A stretch of 64,000 nucleotides of DNA from Knufia peltigerae (GCA_030247855.1 JAPDRN010000066.1:62001-126000), one strand, 5' to 3'. Numbered from the stretch's first letter, positions 34,539 through 45,401 are shown. Notes: generated from the letters alone by a model not told the origin. Translations and numbers: made by a program.

Positions 34539-35532
34539 ATGGGTAGCATCAACAACCATACAATCTCTTGCAAGGAGACAGCAGCAAAACGACTGCGAAC
34601 GCTGATTGAGAGCAAGTCAGATATCATAATTGCCCCAGGAGTCTATGATGGACTCAGTGCTCGAACAGCCCTTGAGGTTGGATTTGATTGTCTATACATG
34701 GTATATCCCCTAACATATTGATGCGGAAATCCGTGAAATGTGGTATCTAACAAGGACACTTTCTCAGACCGGGGCAGGAACTGTGGCTTCAAGACTGGGT
34801 CAACCAGACCTCGGATTCGCATCTCTCGACGATATGAGCAACCATGCCGAAATGATTGCGAACCTCGACCCAGCCATTCCACTCATTGCGGATGCCGACA
34901 CTGGGTACGGAGGTCCCAACATGGTCGCGCGAACTGTGGCGAGATACCATCGTGCAGGTGTCGCAGCATTGCACATCGAGGACCAGATTCAGACGAAACG
35001 ATGTGGTCATTTGGGAGGCAAGGCTGTGGTTGACCGTGAGGTCTTTACGCAGCGCATCAAGGCTGCCTACCAGGCCCGCTTGCGGCTTGGATCCGACATT
35101 GTCATAATCGCTCGGACGGACGCGCTGCAAACCCACGATTATGATGAAGCTGTAGCTCGACTGGAGGAAGCTTTCGCAGCCGGGGCGGACGTTGCTTTCT
35201 TAGAAGGTATCCTTTCACGGGAGCAAGCTGAACAAGTCTGTAAAGATCTGTCACCCAAACCCGTTCTGCTCAACATGGTTGAGAATGGTGCAACGCCCTC
35301 ATTCACTCCCGCTGAATGCCAGGAGATGGGCTTCCGCATCATCATCTTCCCTTTCGCTACTATCTTCCCGGCATATCAGGCCTCACGTGAAGCCTTGGTC
35401 AGACTCAAGAAGACTGGGAAGACTGGGCTGGCTTCTGAATATACGCCCAAGAAGCTCTTCACTATCGTGGGTCTGGAGGAAGCAAGCAAAATTGACGCTC
35501 AAGCCGGAGGCGAAATGTATGGAGCAGTTTAG
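34539..35532 (+). CDS. Isocitrate lyase/PEP mutase superfamily enzyme
   Basis: TIM-barrel lyase of the ICL/PEPM superfamily, which makes or breaks C-C or P-C bonds of oxaloacetate-, isocitrate- or phosphonopyruvate-like acids with Mg2+. Two exons (34539-34700 and 34768-35532, in phase) give 308 aa. The Mg site block ADADTGYGG lies near residue 95 and the gating-loop signature KRCGH at about 131-135 (ICL type is KKCGH). VIIARTDAL and AFLEGILS carry further active-site acids. At about 300 aa it is far shorter than true isocitrate lyase and fits 2-methylisocitrate-lyase-like, carboxyphosphonoenolpyruvate-mutase-like or oxaloacetate-hydrolase-like proteins. I cannot choose between these. Confidence 0.92.
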
Positions 35533-36153
35533 TAGGGGTTGGATGCTTTTAGAAAGGTGGAATGACTGCACATAGTCCAGAGGGCACCAAAAGACTATCC
35601 CTCCAATCCCAAAAATGATCAAAGTTCAGTATCAAAACACTCCTCATTGTAATCCTTTGAGTCTGAGAGTATGAAATTGATGACGCAAGTTCTTCGATGC
35701 CGTATGGGAGATTTGCCCCATTCTTTGTGCCTCCTTGAGATCCCAATCTCGATATCCGTTATGACTGTGTCTGTTCCACCTGGGCGAACGATGTGCCATG
35801 ACGCTGGCTCACGGAGGACATTTCGCTCTCATTTCCTCAACGGAATGATAGAACTTCGGTCCGGCCACATTGGAACTACAGGCGATCCGGCAACATACTC
35901 GGCCACCGGGATATTAACATTGAGTTCGGCACCAGTTGGTCCAGGACTCAGTCGGTCCTCTTTTCGCAGAAGAACACCGGTGGCCTAGCGCAGAGCGCTT
36001 CGCTCGGATTGTCGTGGCCACTGACTATAAGTCATGACTTGCAATCGCAAAGAAGCTCATGTATACAGTGCACATTTGCTTAAGACATTCAATACAGCAA
36101 GACTCTACAGTTGTGAGACAACGAGTGTTTAGTTCTCCTCATAAAGACACATC
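35533..36153. promoter_or_regulatory. ALDH3 promoter region
   Basis: This 621-bp region upstream of ALDH3 contains CGGTCCGGCC at 35857-35866, which matches eight of nine positions of the CCGGACCGG palindrome in reverse, and further CCGG cores near 35886 and 35907. No gene is recognised. Confidence 0.45.
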
Positions 36154-37752
36154 ATGGAATTTGAGCGCCCTATTTTCCAACTAAAAGACGAATCGCTTTT
36201 TCGTCAAGACTCGTATCGTCACGGCCAATGGGTGGCAGCCAAGTCTGGTAGGCGGTTCAACGTGCTCGACCCTGGCTCGGACAAATCCTGGGCATCATGC
36301 CCCGACAATGATACTGAGGACGTGGACGAAATGGTGGAATCGAGCTACCGAGCTTTTCAACAGTATTCGGTTCTGAATCCTAAAAAGCGTGCTCAACTAC
36401 TGTTGAATTGGTACAACCTTTGTCTAGAGGCTCGAGATGACCTCGCTGTACTTCTCACTCACGAGACAGGTAAACCGCTCGCTGAAGCCTACGGAGAGAT
36501 CGACTACTCGCTCGGATTCCTTTGGTGGTTCTCTGGAGAATGTGAGCGAATTCAGGGATCGATATCGACGCCATCGGCACCGAACCGAAGGACACTGGTT
36601 ATCAAGCAACCGATCGGTGTGGCCGCCGCGCTGGTGCCATGGAATTTCCCTATAGCAATGGTACTACGCAAAGCAGGAGCAGCACTGGCCGCTGGCTGTA
36701 CGATGGTTATAAAACCAAGTCCTGAGACGCCAATCGCCTGTTTGGCGTTGGCACATTTGGCTACCAAAGCAGGATTCGCCGACGGTGTCCTGAATGTCAT
36801 CACAACTAGTCTACAGAATACTCCCAGCCTCTCAGAAAGGCTTTGTACACACCCGCTCGTCAAGAAAGTTACCTTTACAGGAAGTACAAGAATTGGCAAG
36901 ATTGTGGCTGGGCTTTGTGCACGGAATCTGAAAAAGTGTACGCTTGAGCTTGGAGGGAATTGTCCTTTTATTGTCTTCGACGACGCCGATCTCGACCACG
37001 CATTGGCTCAATTTATGACTTTAAAATGGAGACACGCTGGACAGGCCTGCATCACAGCCAATCGTTTGTATGTTCAGGGTGGCGTCCATGACAGATTTCT
37101 TAAGCTTCTTGTCGAAAAAACAGCTCAATTGTCCGTTGGCCACGGGATGAGAGAAGGAGTCACGATGGGCCCAGTGGCTACACCACGGGGGCTAGTCAAG
37201 GCCGAAGAACAAGTGACAGACGCACTTAGGCTCGGGGCAACTCTGGCCTTAGGCTCCGGGAAAGCGTTCAATGGTGCAATCATCGACGAGAGTAAGTGCG
37301 GGAATGGGAACGGAGGTTATTTCATGTCCCCAACCGTGCTCGCAAATATGAACAAAGACATGCTTATGGCCAAGGAAGAGACTTTTGCTCCAGTCTGTGG
37401 TGTTTTTAAATTCGACACTGAGGAGGAAGTCATCAAATTGGCCAACGATACTAGTATGGGTCTGGCCAGTTATGCTTTCACAAGCGATGTCAACAGGGTA
37501 TGGAGAATGCTAGAAAATCTCGAAGCCGGCATGATTGGTTTGGTAAGTGCTTACTTCGTTCCTCATTGATGCTGCTAAATGAGGAAATCTAACGTCTCTT
37601 GATGCATACAGAACACCGGGAATGCAAGCGCAGCAGAGAGTCCTTTTGGCGGTATCAAAGAAAGTGGCTACGGAAAGGAGAGCGGCAAAGACGTGGCCGT
37701 GAACGAATATCTTATCTCCAAGACTGGAACTCTGACGTTATTGGAGAATTGA
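36154..37752 (+). CDS. Aldehyde dehydrogenase (SSADH-like), ALDH3
   Basis: NAD(P)-dependent aldehyde dehydrogenase, closely similar to ALDH2. Two exons (36154-37542 and 37612-37752, in phase) give 509 aa. Catalytic Glu is about E265 (LELGGNCPF) and Cys about C299 (AGQACITANR). VPWNFPIAMVLRK, FTGSTRIG and ESPFGGIKESGYGKESGKD are present. The insert around SKCGNGNGGYFMSP makes it about ten residues longer than ALDH2. The final intron sits near but not at the same codon as in ALDH2, so the two genes are not a very recent copy. It may take the aldehyde formed by neighbouring dehydrogenases; the substrate is unproven. Confidence 0.94.
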
Positions 37753-37975
37753 GTGACAGATTAACAGTTCGAGACTTGATAAAAGAGCGAGAAGAATAGT
37801 AGAGAAACCTTTGTTGACCCTCCTAGGCTTGAGATGAATGCAGAACTATCTCTACTAGAGTATATGAATAGAAGGCTGGACCAGAGTTGTACAATGCTCT
37901 GTTAGACAGCAAGAAAGTGGATTGCCCGTCGCTGTACTCAGAAGAGAGACGGCTTCAACCTTTTGACTCCTTTCC

Positions 37976-38946
37976 TCAATCCGACTTCAATTCTATGTTG
38001 CTCACGCTGGGGTTTGATTGATCAACATTCAGGTACTGCATGATTTCTTTGATCGCTTCGTGTTTGCGACTCGTGAAGCTTGCTGGACCCTGTGGGCCAG
38101 GATCATTGTGTAACGAGGTCACTCTCCACTTCGTCTCATGACAGACCTCTAAGACGGTGCCTGCCTTGTATTTGTTCTCGTCCAGCAAGTCAAACATTGC
38201 ATTCGCAACATGTTCGGGTGCGAGTAAGAAGTCTTTGTTCAGATCCAAAAACTTTGATGCCTCAGGATGATCGGTGAAGAGAGGAGTTCCCACCGTTCTA
38301 TGATAAAAGCTGTCAGCGGACGTTGCTGGAAGGCTGTCTTACCAGTAAAACACAAAATTACTCACCCGGGTGCAACTCCAACCACACGGATGCCAACCAA
38401 GTCTTCCAGGGCCCCCATACCACGTATGAAGGCACTGATACCGTGTTTAGACACCGTGTAAAGAGGGGTTACTATGCTTGATCGCTGTGCTGCAATGCTC
38501 GAGATGTGGATGATTGTGCCCTTTTTCGCGGCCTGGACCCAGCGTCGGATAGCAATGCGTGATGTCTTGATGGGATGAACCAAATTGATGTCCAGGACTT
38601 TATAAGAATCTCGGTCCTGGTCAGCCCAGAATGAGTTTGATGATGGCTCGTAGACTCCAGCACCAGGGACCACTATGTCAGGAGTGGTTCCGAATGCTTC
38701 ATTTGCAACGTCGAAGACCTTCTCCAGTTGAGACCAGTCTGTCACATCGGTTTGTAGGTATTTCACCCAAGAGCTGTTGGTATTTTCCGATTCGATCGCA
38801 GAGAGCCAAGCTTTGCAACTTGGATGTAGAGCAACGTCGGCGATAAGAATCTTGCAACCTGATGCAAACAGAAGCTTGCAAAAGGCCAAGTTAATGCCTG
38901 AGCCTCCACCGGTAACAATTGCCAATTTATCCTGCAAGGTTCTCAT
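37976..38946 (-). CDS. Short-chain dehydrogenase/reductase, SDR3 (15-PGDH-like)
   Basis: SDR of the fungal 15-hydroxyprostaglandin-dehydrogenase-like group. Two exons (38366-38946 and 37976-38297) give 300 aa. The cofactor loop reads TGGGSGINLAF, with Asn where most SDRs have Gly. VPGAGVYEPSSNSFW replaces the usual NNAG block and is typical of this group. The catalytic Ser (IIHISSIAAQ) and YTVSK follow, and the C-terminal extension is longer than in classical SDRs. The gene converges on ALDH3 (223 bp between stops). NAD+-dependent oxidation of a secondary alcohol is likely; substrate unknown. Confidence 0.9.
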
Positions 38947-39439
38947 GATACTAGATTGTAAATGGAGTTTGAATGAGGCTGCTCTGGTCGGTCACGCTTC
39001 AAGCTTACACAGTCAACATGCGCATCGAACGAAGGCACACGACATAAGCTGTACAGAGACACGAAGTTTTTGCAAACCCCATGCGGAGAAGGCTGCCTCA
39101 CAGCCAAGGCAATACCTCCGCATTAGTCGGGGTTTAGAAAGGCGCTGGATTCTCCGACATCCTCGGTGTCTTAAGTACGAAGATGGAAACCCCGAGAGCG
39201 TTGGGATGAAGCCGACGCAAGACAATTTGCCTAATGGCCAAACAATATGCCCTACCGTTGTTAGGGGACGACAGCCGCGGCTGATAGAGGAACTCAATTG
39301 ACCGGCAAGTCGGTCAAAATCGAGAAGAATATCGAATAGAATCAGCCGAAGCAAACTCCAATATGGGGGCAACGCTCAACTTTCGAACAAAACGAACTTA
39401 GGGTCCAGTAGCTTCCCACGATGCAAGGCGTAGCATGAA
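38947..39439. promoter_or_regulatory. SDR3 promoter region
   Basis: This 493-bp region lies between SDR3 and the DUF7924-like gene. It contains a perfect inverted repeat TTGACCG-N6-CGGTCAA at 39298-39317, an everted CCG/CGG pair that could be a zinc-cluster operator. No gene is recognised. Confidence 0.5.
39298..39317. repeat. Inverted repeat TTGACCG-N6-CGGTCAA
   Basis: Perfect 7-bp arms around gcaagt, about 350 bp upstream of SDR3. The symmetry and CCG/CGG cores suit a dimeric Zn2Cys6 protein; function is inferred. Confidence 0.65.
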
Positions 39440-41190
39440 CTACACAGTCTGCTTCTGTGCAGATTTCCAAATCAATACCAGTTGCTGGGCGATACCATCC
39501 AAAACTTCAGTACTGGCCCATTCCATAACCCCTGCCAATGCTAGAAAGAATTCCCTACTCGTCGACCGGATCGTCGCATGGCAAATGCTCAGAACATGCA
39601 AGTTGTAGAAGCGCGCATTTTCTAGCGATGTGATATAATGCAACCAGAGCAGGAGGATAGGCCCTTCGTGGGTAATGGAGAAGGCAAGAGGTTCCTTGCC
39701 CTTATACTTTCCTGCAGAGCGACGTTCAGTGAGCTCGGCGAGCCGACTCTGTAGGATGAGCATGCAGCTTCCAGATCCAGCGGCCTGGTTTTCAGCCTCG
39801 TACATACTCCTACCAGTTGCATACGACTTCCCTTCAACGACCAGGGAAGGAAAGCGTATATGAAGAGCGGCAAGAGTAGGACTGGACAGAAGTTCCTCTT
39901 CGTACTGCAGATCCTTTAACATCTCCTCGGCATCCAGCTCGTTGACTCCTGACGATACCAATTTCTTTGCAACTACGGCGTGGAAAAATCCCATTGTAAT
40001 ATCCGGGCGAGCGTTCTTGACACAGTTGTTGTCAAACTTTGGCGGAGGCGGTGGTGGTGGCATGGTCATCTCGGAACTCTCGGGCGAAATGAAAGGCATC
40101 TCTGCCTGCTGCCGCTTATTCGGTCGGCTCGTGGAATCACCTGTATCATCAAGATACTTGTCCGGAGGAGATTCGAAGTGGTAGACCTTTCGTTGAGCCT
40201 TGGGTTTCAGGGTCGGATCCCAGTCTAAATCTATGTAAGCAGAACGACCACGCTCGTACGCAAAGGCTACTGTACCTGCTTTCCTTCGGAAAGCAAAAGC
40301 TTTCCTAAAAAGCTTGCGGTTCATTGCTTCCAGAGCCTGGTATATCAGTTCAACACAGTCATCTTCTCTACTCGCTACTTCCAAAACGTCGGGAAAATCG
40401 TCGCATAAGTCATCTGCGATAGCGAAAACGAGGGTTTCTTTTTCTTTGTCGAGCCTAGGCTGGATGATGGCGTCAACCCTGTGCTTGAGGTGTTCTGGGA
40501 GACATCGGTGCTGAAAGACGATCCTGGCCCGGTCCAATGAGTTTAAGCGATAATCAGAAAGCGAGAGAGATGTTTTCTGCGAGGATACGGATGCCGCATC
40601 GTGATTCGTCTCTGCAGTGCTCGATCGACGCGAGAGTGTCCTCTTCTTTTCTGCCATTCCATCAGATGCCTCCAATGCTGTCTCGCTGTTGAGTCTTTCC
40701 AGATTCTTCCAATTGAGAAGATCCTTAGACGAAGTCAACTCCGCCACAGATTGTGAACCGCCTTCCCACTGTCGCTTGTTCGGTTCCTTTCCTTTGAATT
40801 TGCGTTTCCGTTTTCCTGGTGTGCGTTGCGGAGCCTGCGTTGGCTCCCTAGTCGTTGTCGCAGCCGGTTGGACAGAATCGAGTGGCAGTGATTCAGCGGT
40901 TTGTGTATTGATTGAGGATATCAGCGGCGCCGGAATGTTTTTGACAGAAGATCGGGTAGTCCTTCCAAACCTTTCAGCCGAAGTGGGATCGAGGATTGAC
41001 CCGTCAAGTGAGCGCGGTGCTTGTCTTAATAAGGTCTTGCTGGAGGCAGTGACCCTCCTACTCTTAAGGCCCGCAAACTGGTTCTCTTCAAGCCATCAGC
41101 ATTGGCGGGTATGGAAGGGAGTCGAGGGAGATCGCGAAACGTACGTGTCGCAGACATTTGCGTGTTCTCAAGTGTCCGTTTCGAAGGCAT
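39440..41190 (-). CDS. DUF7924-like fungal protein
   Basis: Fungal lineage-specific protein that I match, from memory of the family, to DUF7924. Two exons (41145-41190 and 39440-41085) close to 563 aa. The N-terminal 180 residues are low-complexity, basic and Ser/Thr-rich (PGKRKRKFKGKEPNKRQW, a likely nuclear signal). The folded C-terminal half contains the chain RPDITMGFFHAVVAKKL, then FPSLVVEGKSYATG, followed by YEAENQAAGSGSCML. The acidic residue in DITMG with the later EGK resembles the D...ExK layout of PD-(D/E)XK nuclease-like folds, but activity is not shown. A poly-Pro stretch (PPPPPPP) lies between. It is unlike its metabolic neighbours in composition. Confidence 0.75.
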
Positions 41191-41572
41191 GTTGACTGGA
41201 GTAAGAAGAGTCGAGTTATGTGGCAGGGAGAAATGATCTTAAGCGCCAGTGCCAGCGCATGCGCCAGCGCAAGGGAGAGGATTCCATTGAGAGGACGCGA
41301 TGGAGGCTTTCGGTTTCACTTATGACGATGAGTTCGCAGCACGCGCTAGCTTGGCGTTTCGTGGGGTTCGGACTTACAATTGTTCCGCGCTGCACAAATA
41401 CAACGTCCATACTTTGACCAATTCAACAATTCTTTCTGTCGGCACCAGCGCCACTACCACTCGAAATGTATACTACTAAATTATCAAAATAGCACCCTAT
41501 ATCGGCCTTGCCAACATACACGCTAATCATACTTCCGATCATTAAGATCCGCAGGGCATACCTCAAGTCCAG
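41191..41572. other. Intergenic
   Basis: This 382-bp gap upstream of the DUF7924-like gene contains a short imperfect repeat of gccagcgc/gccagtgc units near 41246-41271. No coding signal is recognised. Confidence 0.4.
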
Positions 41573-41804
41573 AAATGATTGTGCCGAATGCAAGAGACAT
41601 CATGTCAAATGTGATGAATGTCGTCCTAAATGCATGAGGTGTCGAGGATTTGAGCTCAATTGCGATGATTCGGATCCATCGCAACTAAATCAAAACGCTA
41701 AATATGTCTCGACTTTCAGTGCCACCAAGAAAGCAAAGTCTGTGCATTCTTGCCTGGGAGTTCTACAACATCTCGAGCTCTACGCCTTGAACACACGCGG
41801 TTGA
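41573..41804 (+). pseudogene. Orphan Zn2Cys6 DNA-binding domain fragment
   Basis: A complete binuclear-cluster motif is encoded here (SRNDCAECKRHHVKCDE then CRPKCMRCRGFELNC), with the spacing typical of fungal regulators, including a preceding basic KSR. The Cys in DECRP is extra; relatives usually have Lys, Arg or Thr. About 50 residues later the frame ends without a middle homology domain, right against the 3' end of the oxidoreductase gene. An AG acceptor just before the motif suggests it was once an internal exon. I read it as the remnant of a fourth regulator rather than a working gene. Confidence 0.7.
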
Positions 41805-41805
41805 T

Positions 41806-42876
41806 CTATGACCCATATGTTGAAGGCTCAATCATGACTGGCTGTCCTGTCTGTAACGAGTCCTTGATGGCGTTGCAAACGACCAAGGCCGCTAAACCCT
41901 CAGCACCGCTACAGCTTGCTTGCTCCTGGCCTTTGATGACCTTAATAAAGTGCTCAAGCTGGAGAGCAAAAGGGATCTTCATGTCCACGTCGAAGGTTTC
42001 TGTAATCATCGGGGCGTGCCAGGACTTGGCGGTGCTGCCGCGGTAGGACGTTATGGTCATATCTGGCACACTCAGAGTCCCCTCCGACCCTAAGAGACGA
42101 TAAAAGTCCTTTCCTGTTCTTGGAATAAGAGGATTCTCGCCGGTCCCTGCCTCGAAATTGTGCGGAGAAGGCGCATTGTCGGAGACCAAAAATGAGCCCA
42201 CCGCGCCTGATTTGAATCTCAGGGTCATGGCGAAACCTTCTTCGGCGTCAAAGCCTCTCCGCGAAGGGGTGGGCTCGGCGTACACTTTCGTTATGGGGCC
42301 TAGGAGGTAGTGCATGAGGTCTATCTCATGAATCAGATTGATCAGTACCACACCCCCAGTCTGGGTCCTCCTCCATTCTGCAGGACTGTCGAAGTAGTCG
42401 ATCGGTTTGTACGTTGCCCAGATGCCGTTTATTGCCACTGGATCTCCGATTTTGCCAGCATTGAGCGAATGCTTAGTAGCTTGTATGTATGAATTGAATC
42501 GGCGGTGATGTCCCACAAGCACTTGCACGCCCAACCTTTCTGCAGTCCGCACAAGTTCAGCGCCACTCTTGATGTCCGTGCTCACGGGCTTTTCGACTAG
42601 AATGTTGACGCCAGCCTGCACCAATTGCAAGCCGACGGCAACGTGTGTATGGTTGGGAGTGCAGATGATCGCGCCATCTGGCTTCTCAGGGCCTTCGAGA
42701 AGTTCTGCGATGCTTTTATAGTAAGGCACCTTCAGCCTCTTGGCCAGCTCCGCTCCTGCTGGCGCGAGGTCGACAATGGCCAAGAGAACAGCGCAGGGGT
42801 CTACCGCCACGGTCTCTGCGTGCCTAGGTCCAATTAGGCCGGCACCTATGACAGCGATCTTCGTCGGCCCAGCCAT
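41806..42876 (-). CDS. Gfo/Idh/MocA family oxidoreductase
   Basis: NAD(P)-dependent sugar- or polyol-type dehydrogenase, single exon, 356 aa. The Rossmann motif IAVIGAGLIGPRHAE opens the protein. ICTPNHTHV, the conserved EKP in ILVEKPVSTD (near residue 95) and the catalytic His region INLIHEIDLMHYLLG (near residue 180) follow in family order. It is next to, and on the same strand as, the quinate-permease-like carrier, so oxidation of an imported cyclitol or sugar acid is plausible. No second domain or frame break is seen. Confidence 0.93.
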   Translation of the reverse strand: MAGPTKIAVIGAGLIGPRHAETVAVDPCAVLLAIVDLAPAGAELAKRLKVPYYKSIAELLEGPEKPDGAIICTPNHTHVAVGLQLVQAGVNILVEKPVSTDIKSGAELVRTAERLGVQVLVGHHRRFNSYIQATKHSLNAGKIGDPVAINGIWATYKPIDYFDSPAEWRRTQTGGVVLINLIHEIDLMHYLLGPITKVYAEPTPSRRGFDAEEGFAMTLRFKSGAVGSFLVSDNAPSPHNFEAGTGENPLIPRTGKDFYRLLGSEGTLSVPDMTITSYRGSTAKSWHAPMITETFDVDMKIPFALQLEHFIKVIKGQEQASCSGAEGLAALVVCNAIKDSLQTGQPVMIEPSTYGS

Positions 42877-43704
42877 GAACGTGATAGCTTAAAATATCGG
42901 AAATTGAAGCACTGGTTTGTACAGTCTATGCAAATTGAAGGATTGGAACAAGAAGGGTGCGCTAATGTGCTTGTTCACGGAGGATTTGATGGATTCAAAC
43001 TACTTCGAAGGGGTTGCCAACTATATAGTTCTAGGCGTACCAAGCCATACAATAGGGTACCATCACGTGTTCGCATATCGCGACCTTCATACATCTTGGT
43101 AGCCCCGATTTGCCACAGGAAAGCGACCCGGAAGTGGCTGAATCGGAAAGCGGCTGAATTTATACCCTTCTCTCCACAGCCCTGGGTGGAAACACGGACT
43201 CGCCTCCGACTGGCTACTCTAACTAAGGTAAACAAGAAGATGGCCTCGAAGCAATACTTTCCACCCAGGAACGGCCTCGAGGACAAAGACATCTTTCGAA
43301 TAGGTTTGCCACCTTAACTGACCTATGCACACTCGAAGATACGAATTGAAGCCTTATGAAGAGATAATAAATGAAAACTCTGCCGATCCAAGGCAGTCTT
43401 CGCGTTGTAATCAATGCGCAGGCTTATGAGAGAACTATAGAACATACAAGGAGCATAGAGGATGACACCAGCAGATTATCTTGAATTTGAGACCTTGGGA
43501 GCTCCAGCACTTCTGTAAATGAAAGGACCAAGTCTCGGGGTGCACATCTGCCCGAGAACCCAGATCCTATTTGGCTCGGCATATTTGACTCGCACACAAG
43601 GAAAACAGTAGCTGGCTGTTCAGATCTCCTCCGCAGTGTCTGCGTTTGAACTAGGAACGTAGAATGTCCAGCCTCATCGTTTCCGGGAAAAACATTCGCG
43701 ATTT
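42877..43704. other. Intergenic, Gfo/Idh/MocA promoter side
   Basis: This 828-bp region lies between the oxidoreductase start and the carrier stop. Open frames cross it on both strands but none shows a domain or splice-consistent extension. Confidence 0.4.
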
Positions 43705-45401
43705 TTAGACAACCTCTTGTTTCACGGAGATTTGCTCCGCCTGTACCGCTTCACCCTTGTCTTCTGCGCAGCGAGCAAGTTCTAGTTGCATTTGTTCGCC
43801 CGCTTCCTGCAGTTGGAGCATCACTTGTTTGTGCGCTTTCCGAGGCGAAAGGCTCTTATCGAATAACAGGTCCATGCTTTCGAGCGGGACAGACTTGGTC
43901 TCGGGGATCAAGAAATACACAAAGGGGATCGACAGCAGTTGTAGACTCGCAAAGAAGAACCAAATGCCGAAGCCCATGGTGGCAAACATCTGCGGAGTGA
44001 AGCGCGCCACAAGGAAGTTCCAAAACCAATTGTTGGCGGCAGCAAAGGCTTGAGCCAGGGTACGGACGTTCTGGTCGAACATCTCACTGTTGAGAACCCA
44101 TGGTGTACCACTCCAAGATGGTGTATAGCAGATGGTATAGATGTAGAAGAAGGCCATTGCCATGATGCCGCCAGATGACAAGGTTGATGAAGGATGATCC
44201 GCAGGTTTGGCAACGGCGATATATCCACCCACGACCCAGAGGGCGATTGAGCCACCGAGAGCGCCGAACATGAGTAATTTCCGGCGGCCGAATTGGTCAA
44301 TCATCACCATGATCCAAACAAAGGTCATCACTGTTTTGATGACACCAAAGATGCCCGTCGTCAAGAGACTGGTGCTGGTGCCAGTAATGCCGATGCTCTT
44401 GAAGACCGTGGGGCTGTAATAGTTGATGGCGTTGATGCCAGATCCATTCTGCCAGAAAAACAAAGCTCCACCAAGGAAGAATCGATAGGCAATTTTCTTA
44501 CTCGTATACACCTCTTTGAAGGGGGCGGTAAAGTGGACGCCGATGGTCCTCTTCAGGTGTTCCACGGCCTCATCAATCATTTGTACCTCCCTGAGTAGGT
44601 ATGGATGATCCGCAGGGAGGTTGCGCAGGAAGCATAGCGATCGTATACCCTGGGTGCGCTTTCCAGCGGCAAGAAGCCATCGAGGGGTCTCGGGAAGGAA
44701 GAAAGCACCTATGGCGAGCAGCCCGCCGGGGATGAGTTGAACGGCAAACGGAGTAAGCCACTGTGTTCGTGAGGGCGCCACATGCTGAGTAAGGCCGTAC
44801 TGTCGCCCAGGTCAGACAGGGAAATGGGATAAGGGATGGCAGAATGAGACAAACGTACATTGATCCAGAAACCAATCAATCCTCCGCACTGCCATCCGAT
44901 TTCCCACATACCGACCAGGCGGCCTCGAATGGCAGGAGGTGAGATTTCAGCCAGGTAAATGGGAATTATGTTCGAAATACCACCTATTCCAAGTCCCGCA
45001 ACAACGCGGCCGCCGTATAAATAACCCAGGCCACTGCCCGTCTTTGTGCCCAGCATGACGCTAGCCCCAAGCAAGAAGATTAACGAAAACGAGATGAGAC
45101 TCAGCCGTCGACCCAGGAAGTGAGCGAACGGGTAAGCAAAGAACGCCCCGAAAAAAGCTCCTGCCTGATAGCAAGAGACGATATTGGCGCTGATGAGGTT
45201 GACTTGACTTTTGCTCAGGTCGTTGAAGCCAAGATCGTCTCGGAACGATGTGAGAGCCATCGTGCCTCCGATGAAGGCGCTGTCATAGCCAATGGTTGCT
45301 GCCCCTGCGGAGGCCACGGCGGCGACGAAATAGACCTTGAAGTTATATACTTCCGGGGGTGTAGGTCGATCTTCGACCTTGCGTAAAAAGTTGCCTCCCA
45401 T
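43705..45401 (-). CDS. Quinate-permease-like MFS transporter
   Basis: Sugar-porter MFS carrier with the N-terminal layout of fungal quinate permeases (KVEDRPTPPEVYNFKVYF then TIGYDSAFIGGTMALTSF). Two exons (44859-45401 and 43705-44799, in phase) give 545 aa. GYLYGGRVVAGLGIGG, PAIRGRLVGMWEIGWQ, FLPETPRWLLAAGK, GINAINYYSPTVFKSIG, DQFGRRKLLMFG and PETKSVPLESMDLLF mark the expected loops and helices. The hydrophilic tail is rich in Gln and Glu. Remnants of two other quinate-pathway genes lie 0.6-2.3 kb away, supporting quinate or a related hydroaromatic acid as the ancestral substrate. Confidence 0.9.

Noticed and set aside
35671..35988. 105-codon frame upstream of ALDH3
   Set aside because: No domain and it lies in the promoter region with CCGG sites.
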